Of a stretch of DNA of 64,000 nt, positions 16,944 through 26,968 are shown piece after piece. Position 1 is the first letter of the stretch. Every line of letters begins with the position of its first letter. Below the pieces are notes generated by a model that saw only the letters and a list, made by a program, of their open reading frames with translations, made no database searches and was not told the origin of the DNA. The stretch covers positions 1,302,001 to 1,366,000 of the forward strand of contig NZ_JASTLB010000001.1 of assembly GCF_030499535.1 (NCBI RefSeq), written 5' to 3'. Made by a program: the position numbers and the translations under genes. This DNA comes from Streptomyces sp. TG1A-8 (GTDB lineage Bacteria; Actinomycetota; Actinomycetes; Streptomycetales; Streptomycetaceae).

Positions 16944-18770
16944 TTGCGCGAGTTCACCAACCCTCCGCCGGCGTCGGCGCCGCCGGCCGGCGGTCTGGCC
17001 GACGCCGTCTTCGAGCACGCCCGCACGGACCCGGCGCGCGTCGCCCTCGCCCGCAAGGACGAGTCCGGGCAGTGGCGGGACGTGACCTCGGCCGAGTTCC
17101 GCGACGAGGTGCTCGCCCTGGCGAAGGGGCTGCTGGCCCGGGGCGTCCGGTTCGGCGACCGGGTCGCGATCATGTCCCGCACCCGCTACGAGTGGACCCT
17201 GTTCGACTTCGCGCTGTGGGCGATCGGCGCCCAGGTGGTGCCGGTCTACCCGACGTCCTCGGCCGAACAGTGCTTCTGGATGCTGTACGACGCCGAGGTG
17301 TCCGCGGCCGTCGTGGAGCACGAGGACCACGCGATGACGATCGCCACCGTCATCGACCGGCTGCCGCGGCTGCACCAGCTCTGGCAGCTGGACGCGGGCT
17401 GCGTGCGGGAGCTGTACGACGCCGGGGCGCACCTGGACGACGAGACGGTGCACCGGCACCGGGTGGCGGTCACCCCGGAGTCGGTGGCGACGGTCATCTA
17501 CACCTCGGGGACCACCGGCCGCCCGAAGGGCTGTGTGCTCTCGCACGGGAACTTCATGGTCGAGGCGGACACCGTCGTCGAGCACTGGGATCCGGTGTTC
17601 CGCTCCAGGAGGGGCGAGGACGCCTCCACGCTGCTGTTCCTGCCGCTGGCGCACGTGTTCGGGCGGATGGTGGAGGTCGCCTCGATCCGCGGCCGGGTCC
17701 GCCTCGGGCACCAGCCGCAGCTGAACGCCGCCGCCCTGCTGCCCGACCTGCAGGCGTTCCGGCCGACGTTCATCCTCGCGGTGCCGTACATCTTCGAGAA
17801 GGTGTTCAACGCCTCCCGCCGCAAGGCGGAGAAGGAGGGCAGGGCCGGGCCGTTCGAGAAGGCCGTCGAGGTCGCGGTGAAGTACGCGGAGGCGCTGGAG
17901 GCCAAGGCCTGGGGCACCGGACCGGGCCCGTCGGCGGGCCTGCGCATGCAGCACCAGGTGTTCGACAAGCTCGTCTACGCCAAGGTACGGGCCGCGATGG
18001 GCGGCCGGATCCGCAACGCGATGTCCGGCGGCTCGGGCATGGACCGCAGGCTGGGGCTGTTCTTCGCCGGGGCCGGCGTGCAGGTGTACGAGGGGTACGG
18101 CCTGACGGAGTCGACCGCCGCCGCCACCGCCAACCCGCCCGAGCGCACCCGGTACGGCACCGTCGGCCGGCCCATCCCCGGGGTGACCGTGCACATCGCG
18201 GACGACGGGGAGATCTGGCTGCGCGGCGGCAACGTCTTCCAGGGCTACCTGAACAACCCGAAGGCCACCGACGAGGCCCTGCACGACGGCTGGCTCGCCA
18301 CCGGCGACCTCGGTTCCCTCGACGAGGACGGCTACCTGACCATCACCGGCCGCAAGAAGGAGATCCTGGTGACCTCCGGCGGCAAGAGCGTCTCCCCCGG
18401 CGTGCTGGAGGAGCGGGTCCGCGACCACCCGCTGGTCAACCAGTGCATCGTCGTCGGCAACGACCGCCCCTACATCGCCGCCCTGGTCACCCTGGACCAG
18501 GAGGCCGTGGAGCACTGGCTGCAGATGCGCGACAAGCCCCGGATGAGCCCGGCCCGGCTGGTGCGCAACCCGGACCTGGAGGCGGAGGTGCGGCGGGCGG
18601 TCGTGGCCGCCAACACCCTGGTCTCCCAGGCCGAGTCGATCCGCACCTTCCGCATCCTGGCGCAGCCGTTCACCGAGGAGCACGGCCTGCTGACGCCGTC
18701 GCTGAAACTGAAGCGGAAAGCGATCGAGAAGGCGTACGGCAAAGAGGTCGAGGCCCTCTACCAGGCCTGA
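16944..18770 (+). CDS. Long-chain acyl-CoA ligase (AMP-forming, FadD-like)
   Basis: A 608-residue adenylate-forming enzyme of the FadD15/FACL group. The start is TTG 16944, supported by TAGGAG seven bases upstream and no alternative. The P-loop IYTSGTTGRPKG lies near residue 186, EGYGLTESTAAA near 382, and the hinge and C-terminal lysine-bearing motif TGDLGSLDEDGYLTITGRKKEILVTSGGK near 452-485. These enzymes activate fatty acids to acyl-CoA through an acyl-AMP intermediate at the inner membrane face. A strong hairpin at 18771 ends the unit, so it appears monocistronic. Confidence 0.93.
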   Translation: MREFTNPPPASAPPAGGLADAVFEHARTDPARVALARKDESGQWRDVTSAEFRDEVLALAKGLLARGVRFGDRVAIMSRTRYEWTLFDFALWAIGAQVVPVYPTSSAEQCFWMLYDAEVSAAVVEHEDHAMTIATVIDRLPRLHQLWQLDAGCVRELYDAGAHLDDETVHRHRVAVTPESVATVIYTSGTTGRPKGCVLSHGNFMVEADTVVEHWDPVFRSRRGEDASTLLFLPLAHVFGRMVEVASIRGRVRLGHQPQLNAAALLPDLQAFRPTFILAVPYIFEKVFNASRRKAEKEGRAGPFEKAVEVAVKYAEALEAKAWGTGPGPSAGLRMQHQVFDKLVYAKVRAAMGGRIRNAMSGGSGMDRRLGLFFAGAGVQVYEGYGLTESTAAATANPPERTRYGTVGRPIPGVTVHIADDGEIWLRGGNVFQGYLNNPKATDEALHDGWLATGDLGSLDEDGYLTITGRKKEILVTSGGKSVSPGVLEERVRDHPLVNQCIVVGNDRPYIAALVTLDQEAVEHWLQMRDKPRMSPARLVRNPDLEAEVRRAVVAANTLVSQAESIRTFRILAQPFTEEHGLLTPSLKLKRKAIEKAYGKEVEALYQA

Positions 18771-18818
18771 CGGGAGAACCGGCCGGTGCGCCGTGCGGAG
18801 CGCCGGCCGGTTCTCCCG
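18771..18818 (+). terminator. Terminator after acyl-CoA ligase gene
   Basis: A 19-base stem with one G-T pair (arms 18771-18789 and 18800-18818) and a 10-base loop begins at the base after the stop codon. Confidence 0.75.
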
Positions 18819-18908
18819 GCGTGGACCGTACGGTCAGGAATGCATCGCGGCCCGTGATCGTTGACGATGGGAGTACCACCTGTCGACAACCGAAGGATCA
18901 AGAAGCTC

Positions 18909-19745
18909 GTGAGCAGCAAGGTCCCCCCGATCATCCTCAACAACGGCGTCGAGATGCCCCAGCTGGGCTTCGGCGTCTGGCAGGTACCGGACGACGAGGC
19001 CGAGCGGGCCGTCGCCACGGCGCTCGAGGCCGGGTACCGCAGCATCGACACAGCGGCGATCTACGGCAACGAAGAGGGCACCGGCAAGGCCATCGCCGCC
19101 TCCGGCCTGCCTCGCGAGGACGTCTTCGTCGCCACCAAGCTCTGGAACAGCGACCAGGGGTACGACGCCACGCTGCGCGCGTTCGACACGTCGCTGCGGA
19201 AGCTGGGGCTCGACTACGTCGACCTGTACCTGATCCACTGGCCGCTGCCGTCCCGCGACACCTACATCGACACCTACAAGGCGTTCGAGAAGCTGCACGC
19301 CGACGGCCGCGTCCGGGCGATCGGCGTGTCCAACTTCCTCCCCGAGCACCTGCGCCGGCTGGCCGCCGAGACGTCGGTCGTCCCGGCGGTCAACCAGATC
19401 GAGCTGCACCCGCACCTGCAGCAGGGCGAGTCGCGCGCCTTCCACGCGGAGCGGGGCGTCGCCACCGAGGCCTGGTCGCCGCTCGGCCAGGGCAAGGGCC
19501 TGCTGGAGGTGCCGGCGATCGTCGCCATCGCGCAGAAGCACGACCGCACCCCGGCGCAGGTGGTGCTGCGCTGGCACGTCCAGCTCGGCAACGTGGTGAT
19601 CCCGAAGTCCGTGACGCCCTCGCGGATCAGGGAGAACATCGCGGTGTTCGACTTCAGCCTGGACGACGAGGACCTCGCGGCGATCAACGCGCTGAACGAG
19701 GACCGGCGGATCGGACCGGATCCGGCCACTTTCGACGTGGCCTGA
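18909..19745 (+). CDS. Aldo/keto reductase
   Basis: A 278-residue NADPH-dependent reductase of the AKR family (2,5-diketo-gluconate reductase-like). The catalytic tetrad is complete: Asp47 and Tyr52 (SIDTAAIYGNE), Lys77 (VATKLW) and His110 (YLIHWP). The cofactor motifs IGVSNF, NQIELHPHLQQ and VIPKSVTPSRIREN are present. GTG 18909 with AAGGA upstream is chosen because the conserved strand VPPIILNNGVEMPQLGFG follows; an ATG at 18861 would add 16 non-conserved residues. The physiological substrate is not evident. Confidence 0.92.
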   Translation: MSSKVPPIILNNGVEMPQLGFGVWQVPDDEAERAVATALEAGYRSIDTAAIYGNEEGTGKAIAASGLPREDVFVATKLWNSDQGYDATLRAFDTSLRKLGLDYVDLYLIHWPLPSRDTYIDTYKAFEKLHADGRVRAIGVSNFLPEHLRRLAAETSVVPAVNQIELHPHLQQGESRAFHAERGVATEAWSPLGQGKGLLEVPAIVAIAQKHDRTPAQVVLRWHVQLGNVVIPKSVTPSRIRENIAVFDFSLDDEDLAAINALNEDRRIGPDPATFDVA

Positions 19746-20097
19746 CCCCCGCGCCCACGGCCGCCCGCCCCGCCGCACCGCGGGGCGGGCGGCCGTGTCC
19801 GTGTCCCCGTCTGCCGTCGTGGTCCTCGTGGTGGTCGTGCGCCCTGGTGGTCAGCCTCTCGTCCGGACGCGCACAGCGTGCGGCGGCGCACCGGACGCGG
19901 GCCGGCGGTGTTTCCGGTACCGCAGAGAACGGAGGCGGAGGGCGGGGGCGGCAAGTCCGGCGGGGCGGGCGGGCACGGGAGCGGCCGGGCACCGGTGACG
20001 GTCGGTGCCCGGACGTTTCCGGTGCCCGGACGCACGCTCCGCCGGGACCGGGCCCGCGGTGCGGCCCCGGTTCCGGCGGACGTTCACCGCGCCGCTG
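19746..20097. other. Convergent intergenic region AKR-GH6
   Basis: There is no gene in this 352-base stretch between convergent genes. It contains one clear terminator hairpin (19756-19797). The rest is GC-rich sequence with several GGTGCCCGG-type short repeats near 20005-20035 and no codon bias in any frame. Confidence 0.45.
19756..19797. terminator. Terminator between AKR and GH6 genes
   Basis: Perfect 17-base arms (19756-19772 and 19781-19797) around an 8-base loop begin 10 bases after the AKR stop codon. Confidence 0.7.
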
Positions 20098-21891
20098 CTA
20101 CGGCAGCGGCGGGTAGGCGTTCTGCATCAGCTGCTGGAACTGGGCGGAGAACCAGTGCCCGGCCAGCGGGGAGTTCGGCAACGCGCCCGTGGGGTTGTTG
20201 CCGTTGCGGGCGTTGCCCCCGTAGGTGGGGTCGCACATGCGGTCGAAGCCCTTGCCCTCGTCGTTGGAGACGGCGGAGCTGGCTCCGTCGGACTCCCCCG
20301 GCGGCTTGACCCACACGTAGGCGTCGATCCCGGCGGCCGGTGCGGCGGTCGGCCGTTCACCGAGGCCCGCGCCGCTCTGGTTGCACCAGTTGCCGGCGTG
20401 GATGCGCCGGTCGACGCGGCCGCCGTTGACGTAGTTGTCGACCGAGGTCAGCGGGCCCGGGCCGGTGGGCCGGGCGGAGCCGCCCCAGCCGTTGCGGGAG
20501 GTGTCGATCAGCATGCCGAGCCCGGAGTTGAAGCCGGCCGCGACCAGCTTGTCGCGCAGCCCCTGGGCGAAGGACTGCTCGTCCACGTACTGGTTCCAGT
20601 CCACCCACTTGGACTGGCGCACGGTCTGCCCGTTGACGGAGTCGGTGACCTTGAAGTTCGGCTCCTTGGTGGGGCTGTAGTTGGCGGTGTTGACGACGAA
20701 GCCGGTCACGTCGTTCACGCTCGCGCCGTTGCTCGTGGCGGTCCTGTAGAACTCCTGCACCGAGGGGCCGAGGTTGCTGTCCCAGCCGAGCCAGCCGTGG
20801 TGGCCGGCGTCGATGTAGTTGTAGACGTTCGGGATGGCGCCCAGCTTGTCCAGGGCGTAGCCGACGCCCTTCTCGTAGTTGCCGTTGGCCTTCATGGTGG
20901 TGCAGGCGTCGGTGGTGGTGTTGGTACCGCCGGCGTTGGTGACGAGGTTGGGCAGCGAGTCGGGTTCGATGACGGTGGCGATCCGCAGGCCCGCGTACTT
21001 GGCGTCGGCCAGGATCGAGGCGATCGGGTCGATGTACTGGGTCTTGTACTTGTCGATGTCGTTGGGCCCGAGTTCGCCGTTGGAGGCGAGGGCGGCGCAG
21101 TCGCGGCCGGGGAGGTCGTAGATGACCAGCTGGACGACCAGGTTGCCGGTGCCCTTCTGCTTCAGGGCCTCGTCCAGGTGGGCGCGCAGCCCCATGCCCC
21201 CGTTCACGCCGTTGATGGCGGCGATCCGGTCGAGCCAGACGGCGGTGGGCTGGTTGGCGACGCGGCTGCCGCCCGGCTCGGCGGCGGCCAGGGCCGACCA
21301 CTCCGGGTTCACGTACACCTTGGACCCGCTGTAGGGGTTGTCGACGCGGGTGCCCGTGCCGCCGCCGGTGTCGCCCCCGGTGCCGCCCGTGCCCCCACCG
21401 GTGTCGCCCCCGGTGCCGCCCGTGCCGCCGCCGGTGTCCCCACCCGTGCCGCCGCCCGTGCCGCCGGCGTCGACGTTGCAGGTGACGCCGTCGAGCGTGA
21501 ACGTGGTGGGGACGGCGTTGGTGCCGGTGTAGGTGCCGTTGAAGCCGAAGCTGACGGTGCCGCCGGTGGCGAGCGAGCCGTTGTAGCTCTCGTTGGCGGC
21601 GGTGACGGCGGTGCCGCTCTGGCTGAGTTTCGCGCTCCAGCCGCTGGTGACCTTCTGGCTGCCGGTGTACGACCACTTCAGCGACCAACTGGGCTTTGCA
21701 GCAGCGTTGTTGGTGATGGTCACGGCGGCGGTGAAGCCGGTGTCCCACTGGCTCTGGATCTTGTAGTCGACGGTGCAGGGCACGGCGGCGAGGCCGGTGG
21801 CGGAGCCGGCCGGCATGGCGGCGAACGCCGTCCCGGTGGCTCCGGCGAGGAGCCCGAGGGCCACCAGCAGCGTTGTCTTGGTACGACTCAT
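20098..21891 (-). CDS. Secreted GH6 cellobiohydrolase with N-terminal CBM2
   Basis: A 597-residue exported cellulase. The signal peptide (TTLLVALGLLAGATGTAFA) is followed by a CBM2 cellulose-binding module (about residues 36-140; CTVDYKIQSQWDTGF ... CNV, with the Trp residues of the binding face), a Gly/Thr/Asp repeat linker (about 141-180), and the GH6 catalytic domain. The latter shows LVIYDLPGRDCAA, containing the conserved acid region, and IATVIEPDSLPNLV. Long extra loops (HHGWLGWDSNLGPSVQEFY, NPTGALPNSP) suggest a tunnel-type exocellulase attacking non-reducing ends. It starts 34 bases after the GH5 stop on the same strand, so both probably share the GH5 promoter and its CebR-type box. 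Confidence 0.93.
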   Translation of the reverse strand: MSRTKTTLLVALGLLAGATGTAFAAMPAGSATGLAAVPCTVDYKIQSQWDTGFTAAVTITNNAAAKPSWSLKWSYTGSQKVTSGWSAKLSQSGTAVTAANESYNGSLATGGTVSFGFNGTYTGTNAVPTTFTLDGVTCNVDAGGTGGGTGGDTGGGTGGTGGDTGGGTGGTGGDTGGGTGTRVDNPYSGSKVYVNPEWSALAAAEPGGSRVANQPTAVWLDRIAAINGVNGGMGLRAHLDEALKQKGTGNLVVQLVIYDLPGRDCAALASNGELGPNDIDKYKTQYIDPIASILADAKYAGLRIATVIEPDSLPNLVTNAGGTNTTTDACTTMKANGNYEKGVGYALDKLGAIPNVYNYIDAGHHGWLGWDSNLGPSVQEFYRTATSNGASVNDVTGFVVNTANYSPTKEPNFKVTDSVNGQTVRQSKWVDWNQYVDEQSFAQGLRDKLVAAGFNSGLGMLIDTSRNGWGGSARPTGPGPLTSVDNYVNGGRVDRRIHAGNWCNQSGAGLGERPTAAPAAGIDAYVWVKPPGESDGASSAVSNDEGKGFDRMCDPTYGGNARNGNNPTGALPNSPLAGHWFSAQFQQLMQNAYPPLP

Positions 21892-21925
21892 GGGTGCGGG
21901 TTTCCTTCTTCCGAGGGTGCGGGGA

Positions 21926-23416
21926 TCACGGGTTGAGGGCGCGCAGGTGGTCGCGCAGCCCGACGCCGTACGCGGTGGGTGTGCCGTCGTAGGCGGAGAT
22001 CAGGGACGGCCCGGAGGAGCAGTCCCAGGTGTTCCAGGTCCAGCCGAGGTACGACAGGTTCCGGTCGTCGAACCACTGCATGACCCGGTCGGTGAACCCG
22101 TGCGAGCAGGTGTTCTCGCCGACCTCTCCGGCCACCAGCGGCACCTGGGCCGCGACCGGGGCGAGGGTGGAGTTCCAGCAGCTCTCGCTCGCGCAGGTGT
22201 TGAAGTTGTAGACGTGGTACGCGGCGGCGAGATTGCCCGCCGGGTCGGCCGGCCGGTACGCCGGCCACTGGCTCAGGTCGTTGGAGTACGCGAGACCGCC
22301 GGCCATGATGACGTTCTTCGCGCCGGCGCCGCGGACGGCGTCGACCAGGTCCTGCATGCCGGCGACCTCGTAGGGGATGCCGGGGCAGGTGCCGCCGTCC
22401 CGCCAGCACGTCCAGGCGTCCGTGGCGCTGGAGACCGCCCGGTCCGGATACGGCTCGTTGAACAGGTCGAACACGGCCGCCTGGTCGCCCTTGAAGGTGT
22501 CGGCCACCGACGCCCAGAAGGACGGGGCGTACTGCGCGTCGGGCATCGGCTTCTGGCAGGTGGCGTGCACGTCGGAGCAGCCGGCCGAGTTGCCGGTGTA
22601 CTGGCCGTAGGACCAGTGCATCTCCAGGACCGGTGTCATGCCGTGCGCCTCGACGCGGGCCACCAGTTCCTTGACGGCGTTGACGTAGTTCGCGCCGCCG
22701 TACTCGGGTTTGACGTTGGACAGTCCCAGCCAGCACTCCTCGTTGAGCGGGATGCGGACGGCGTTGGCCTTCCAGTCGGCGATCGCCTTCACGGCGGCGT
22801 CGTCCACCGGGCCGTCCCAGATGCCGTAGCCCTGGACGCACATGAACTCGCCGCCGGAGCGGTTCACGCCCAGCAGGCGGCGGGTCCTGCCGGCGGCGTC
22901 CACGAGCCTGGTGCCCGAGACGTGCAGGGCGGGCGCCGTGCCGCTCGACGGCGGGGGGCCGGTGGGCGGGGGGTCGGTCGGGGGAGGTGTCGTCGGGTCC
23001 GGGTCCACGTTGCACGCCGTGCCGTTGAGCCTGAAGGCCGCCGGTGCGGTGTTGGCGCCGGACCAGGAGGCGAGGAAGCCGGCGCTGACGCTCGCGCCGG
23101 AGCCGAGCGCGCCGTTCCAGCTCTCGCCGGCGGCGGTCACGGTGGTGCCGGACTGGGACCACTTGGCGTTCCAGCCCCGGGTGACCTTCTGACCGCCCGC
23201 GAAGTCGAAGGTGAGTTTCCAACTGCTCAGCGCGGCCTGGTTGTTCGTGATGCGGACGGAGCTCTGGAAGCCGCCGTCCCACTGGCCGGTGACGGAGTAG
23301 TCCACCGTGCACGCGGGCGTGGCTCCCTCGGCCGCGACGACCGGGACGACCACGCTCCCGAGGAGCGCGACCGCACCGGCGACGGCCAAGAGCACTGGAC
23401 GCGGGGGGTGTCGCAT
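21926..23416 (-). CDS. Secreted GH5 endoglucanase with N-terminal CBM2
   Basis: A 496-residue exported cellulase. ATG 23416 is preferred over 23518 because AAGGAG precedes it and a signal peptide follows (PVLLAVAGAVALLGSVVVPVVAA). CBM2 spans about residues 33-140 (CTVDYSVTGQWDGGF ... CNV), then a Pro/Thr linker, then the GH5 barrel. The general acid lies in FDLFNEPYPD and the nucleophile in PLVAGEVGEN. It would cut internal beta-1,4 bonds of cellulose. It is the first gene of a GH5-GH6 unit and is divergent from GH48. A TGGAACCGCTCCCA box 49 bases upstream indicates CebR-type control. Confidence 0.93.
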   Translation of the reverse strand: MRHPPRPVLLAVAGAVALLGSVVVPVVAAEGATPACTVDYSVTGQWDGGFQSSVRITNNQAALSSWKLTFDFAGGQKVTRGWNAKWSQSGTTVTAAGESWNGALGSGASVSAGFLASWSGANTAPAAFRLNGTACNVDPDPTTPPPTDPPPTGPPPSSGTAPALHVSGTRLVDAAGRTRRLLGVNRSGGEFMCVQGYGIWDGPVDDAAVKAIADWKANAVRIPLNEECWLGLSNVKPEYGGANYVNAVKELVARVEAHGMTPVLEMHWSYGQYTGNSAGCSDVHATCQKPMPDAQYAPSFWASVADTFKGDQAAVFDLFNEPYPDRAVSSATDAWTCWRDGGTCPGIPYEVAGMQDLVDAVRGAGAKNVIMAGGLAYSNDLSQWPAYRPADPAGNLAAAYHVYNFNTCASESCWNSTLAPVAAQVPLVAGEVGENTCSHGFTDRVMQWFDDRNLSYLGWTWNTWDCSSGPSLISAYDGTPTAYGVGLRDHLRALNP

Positions 23417-23464
23417 GAGCGACTCCTTGCAGCTTGGCGCGTCCGCCACGGACGCGTCGACTGA

Positions 23465-23478
23465 TGGAACCGCTCCCA
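23465..23478. promoter_or_regulatory. CebR-type box upstream of GH5-GH6
   Basis: TGGAACCGCTCCCA differs from the CebR consensus TGGGAGCGCTCCCA in the left half only. This degenerate form is common before streptomycete cellulase genes. Confidence 0.7.
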
Positions 23479-23607
23479 CTGGTGCGTTGGAAGGTAGCGC
23501 CAAGTCACGTGATTGCAAAGGGGAGTTGCGAAAATTTCCGCGACCGGGACCGTCGAATCTTTTCGATTCTCCGCGGACCTTGACCGCTCACAGGCCCGCC
23601 CTCACCA

Positions 23608-23621
23608 TGGGAGCGCTCCCA
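23608..23621. promoter_or_regulatory. CebR box upstream of GH48
   Basis: TGGGAGCGCTCCCA is the exact 14-base palindrome known as the CebR operator in streptomycetes. It overlaps the downstream part of a possible promoter (TTGACC at 23580, 17-base spacer, CACCAT at 23603), so bound CebR would block transcription until cellobiose relieves it. Confidence 0.85.
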
Positions 23622-23676
23622 CTGGTTCAAGCCTTGACCTCCCCCCGAGCCGCAGCCGCAAGGAGGAACCAGCACC

Positions 23677-26592
23677 ATGGATCCCGGACGCAGACGCAGA
23701 GCCGCGCGACGGTGGTGGACAGCCGCCCTGGCCGCGCTCGCCCTGCCCCTGACGACGCTCGCCACCGGTACCACCGCCGCGCACGCGGCGGCCGTGCAGT
23801 GCAGCGTCGACTACAAGACCAACGACTGGGGATCGGGCTTCACCGCCGACCTCACCCTCACCAACCGCGGCACGAGCGCGATCGACGGCTGGACCCTGAC
23901 CTACGGCTACACGGGCAGCCAGAAGCTGACCGGCGGCTGGAACGGCAGCTGGTCGCAGTCCGGCCAGAACATCACCGTGCGCAACGCCTCGTACAACGGC
24001 ACGATCGCCGCCGGAGCCGCGGTCTCCACCGGCGCGCAGTTCACCTACAGCGGCACCAACACGGCCCCCGCCTCCTTCGCGGTCAACGGCACGACCTGCG
24101 CCGGCGCGCACCAGCCGCCGGTCACCGTGCTGACCAGCCCCGGTGCGGGCGCGGTCTACACGCAGGGCGACGCGGTGCCGCTCGCGGCGACCGCGGCGGC
24201 GGCCGACAGCGCGACGATCGCCAAGGTGGAGTTCTACGACGACACCACGCTGCTCGGCACCGACACGAGCGCGCCGTACGCGCTCTCCGCCACTGGTTTG
24301 ACCGTGGGCAGTCATTCTCTGGTGGCGAAGGCGTACGACAGTCTGGGCGCCTCCGCCGAATCGGTCCCGGTCGGCATCACGGTGGCCTCGGGGCCGGCGG
24401 TGGTGGCCTCGCCGGCCCAGCTCGGCGTCCAGCAGGGCAAGAGCGGGACGTTCGACGTGAAGCTGTCGACGCAGCCGAGCGCGAACGTGACCGTGAGCGT
24501 GGCGCGCACGGGCGGGAACACGGGCCTGTCGGTCACCGGCGGCGCGTCGCTCACCTTCACGCCGTCCACCTGGAACACGGCGCAGAAGGTGACCGTCACG
24601 GCCGACTCCTCCGGCACCGGCAGCGCCACCTTCACCGCATCGGCGACGGGCTACGGCAAGGCGACGGTCACGGTGACGGAGCTGGCCGGGTCGAAGGCGT
24701 ACGACGCCCGCTTCCTGGACCTCTACGGCAGGATCACCAACCCGGCGAACGGCTACTTCTCCCCCGAGGGCATCCCGTACCACTCGGTGGAGACGCTGAT
24801 CGTCGAGGCCCCGGACCACGGCCACGAGACCACGTCGGAGGCGTACAGCTACCTGCTGTGGCTGCAGGCGATGTACGGCAAGGTCACCGGCGACTGGTCC
24901 AAGTTCAACGGCGCCTGGGACATCATGGAGAAGTACATGATCCCCACCCACGCCGACCAGCCGACCAACTCCTTCTACAACGCATCCAAGCCGGCGACCT
25001 ACGCCCCGGAGCTGGACACGCCCAACGAGTACCCGGCGAAGCTCGACTCCTCGGTGCCGGTGGGGACGGACCCGATCGCCGGTGAGCTGAAGAGCGCGTA
25101 CGGCACGGACGACGTCTACGGCATGCACTGGATCCAGGACGTCGACAACGTCTACGGCTACGGCGACGAGCCCGGCAAGTGCGAGGCGGGCCCGGCGGCC
25201 ACCGGTCCGTCGTACCTCAACACCTTCCAGCGCGGCGCGCAGGAGTCGGTGTGGGAGACCGTTCCGCAGCCGACCTGCGACGCGTTCAAGTACGGCGGCA
25301 CCAACGGCTACCTGGATCTGTTCACCGGCGACTCCTCGTACGCCAGGCAGTGGAAGTACACGGACGCCCCGGACGCCGACGCGCGTGCGGTGCAGGCCGC
25401 GTACTGGGCGGACGTGTGGGCCAAGGCGCAGGGCAAGAGCGGTGACGTCTCGGCGACGGTCGCCAAGGCGGCCAAGATGGGCGACTACCTGCGCTACGCG
25501 ATGTACGACAAGTACTTCAAGAAGGTCGGTGCCTGTGTGGGGCCGTCGTCCTGCGCGGCCGGCACCGGCAAGGACGCCTCGCACTACCTGCTGTCCTGGT
25601 ACTACGCCTGGGGCGGCGCGAACGACACCAGCGCCGGCTGGGCGTGGCGCATCGGCTCCAGCCATGTCCACGGCGGCTACCAGAACCCGCTGGCCGCGTA
25701 CGCGCTCAGCTCCACCGCCGACCTGAAGCCGAAGTCGGCCACGGGCGCGGCCGACTGGGGCAAGTCGCTGCAGCGGCAGCTGGAGTTCTACCAGTGGCTG
25801 CAGTCGTCGGAAGGCGGCATCGCGGGCGGCGCGACCAACAGCTGGCAGGGCCGGTACGCCACCCCGCCGGCCGGCACGGCCACGTTCTACGGCATGTACT
25901 ACGACCCGCAGCCGGTCTACCACGACCCGCCGTCGAACCAGTGGTTCGGCTTCCAGGCCTGGTCCATGGAGCGGGTCGCCGAGTACTACCAGCAGACCGG
26001 GAACGCCCAGGCGAAGGCGGTCCTGGACAAGTGGGTGAAGTGGGCGCTGTCCAAGACCACGGTCAACCCGGACGGCACCTTCCGCATCCCCTCCACCCTC
26101 CAGTGGTCGGGCCAGCCCGACACCTGGAACGCGTCGAGCCCCGGCTCCAACAACGGGCTGCACGTGACGGTGGCCGACTACACCGACGACGTCGGTGTGG
26201 CGGCCGCCTACGCCAAGACGCTGAGCTACTACGCCGCCAGGTCCGGTGACGCGACGGCGAAGGCGACGGCGAAGGCGCTGCTGGACGGCATGTGGGACAA
26301 CCACCAGGACAGCCTGGGCATCGCCGTCCCGGAGACCCGCAGCGACTACAGCCGGTTCAACGACAGCCTGTACGTGCCGAGCGGCTGGAGCGGGAAGATG
26401 CCCAACGGCGACGCGATCACCTCGACGTCGACGTTCTCCTCGATCCGGTCCTTCTACAAGAACGACCCGGCCTGGTCGAAGATCGAGGCCTACCTCAAGG
26501 GCGGCGCCGCGCCCGTGTTCACGTACCACCGGTTCTGGGCCGAGGCGGACATCGCCCTGGCCATGGGCTCGTACGCGGAGCTGCTCGAATAG
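23677..26592 (+). CDS. Secreted GH48 reducing-end cellobiohydrolase with CBM2
   Basis: A 971-residue exported enzyme, ATG 23677 with AAGGAGGA upstream. Signal peptide to about residue 37 ([15 protein letters not shown] ... AHAA), CBM2 at about 38-145 ([14 protein letters not shown] ... CAGA), an Ig-like domain at about 148-240 ([19 protein letters not shown] ... ITVASG), a further beta domain at about 243-340 ([26 protein letters not shown]), and GH48 from about 345 to the end. The GH48 part begins [21 protein letters not shown] and contains [16 protein letters not shown], which holds the catalytic glutamate. GH48 is the key processive cellulase of bacterial systems and acts with the GH6 and GH5 enzymes encoded next door. 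Confidence 0.95.
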   Translation: MDPGRRRRAARRWWTAALAALALPLTTLATGTTAAHAAAVQCSVDYKTNDWGSGFTADLTLTNRGTSAIDGWTLTYGYTGSQKLTGGWNGSWSQSGQNITVRNASYNGTIAAGAAVSTGAQFTYSGTNTAPASFAVNGTTCAGAHQPPVTVLTSPGAGAVYTQGDAVPLAATAAAADSATIAKVEFYDDTTLLGTDTSAPYALSATGLTVGSHSLVAKAYDSLGASAESVPVGITVASGPAVVASPAQLGVQQGKSGTFDVKLSTQPSANVTVSVARTGGNTGLSVTGGASLTFTPSTWNTAQKVTVTADSSGTGSATFTASATGYGKATVTVTELAGSKAYDARFLDLYGRITNPANGYFSPEGIPYHSVETLIVEAPDHGHETTSEAYSYLLWLQAMYGKVTGDWSKFNGAWDIMEKYMIPTHADQPTNSFYNASKPATYAPELDTPNEYPAKLDSSVPVGTDPIAGELKSAYGTDDVYGMHWIQDVDNVYGYGDEPGKCEAGPAATGPSYLNTFQRGAQESVWETVPQPTCDAFKYGGTNGYLDLFTGDSSYARQWKYTDAPDADARAVQAAYWADVWAKAQGKSGDVSATVAKAAKMGDYLRYAMYDKYFKKVGACVGPSSCAAGTGKDASHYLLSWYYAWGGANDTSAGWAWRIGSSHVHGGYQNPLAAYALSSTADLKPKSATGAADWGKSLQRQLEFYQWLQSSEGGIAGGATNSWQGRYATPPAGTATFYGMYYDPQPVYHDPPSNQWFGFQAWSMERVAEYYQQTGNAQAKAVLDKWVKWALSKTTVNPDGTFRIPSTLQWSGQPDTWNASSPGSNNGLHVTVADYTDDVGVAAAYAKTLSYYAARSGDATAKATAKALLDGMWDNHQDSLGIAVPETRSDYSRFNDSLYVPSGWSGKMPNGDAITSTSTFSSIRSFYKNDPAWSKIEAYLKGGAAPVFTYHRFWAEADIALAMGSYAELLE

Positions 26593-26968
26593 TCCCCGCT
26601 GACGCTCCGCGTACGGGATCCCGTCACAGGACGACGGGGTCACCGGGCCGGGCGGTCCCCACCCGCACGGGGGGACCGCCCGGTCCGCCTGACCTTCAGG
26701 CCGTACCGGATCCGCTTCACCCGCCCATGGGCGAGCCCGCCCTCGGATGCCGGCGATGGGATGGCGGCGACGGCCTGCCGCGCTCGGGAAGAGGTTGGAC
26801 CCGGCACGCGCGATCGGGTCGGGGGCGTCGAACGCGGCAGACGGTTCCGCGGGCCTGCGCGAGGCCTTCACTTCGGAGGTGCCTTGCCGATCGAGCGTGG
26901 TGGCGGCGTGGGCCCCCCATCGCGGGTCAGTGGGAACCTCTTCCCGTTCCCCGTCCGCGAACGGCCCG
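26593..26968. other. Intergenic region GH48-DHA2
   Basis: There is no supported gene in this 376-base convergent stretch. It carries the GH48 terminator (26648-26683). The composition shifts toward lower GC from about 26700, leading into the DHA2 transporter gene. Confidence 0.45.
26648..26683 (+). terminator. Terminator after GH48 gene
   Basis: Perfect 13-base arms (CCGGGCGGTCCCC at 26648-26660 and its complement at 26671-26683) with a 10-base loop, 55 bases after the GH48 stop. Confidence 0.7.
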
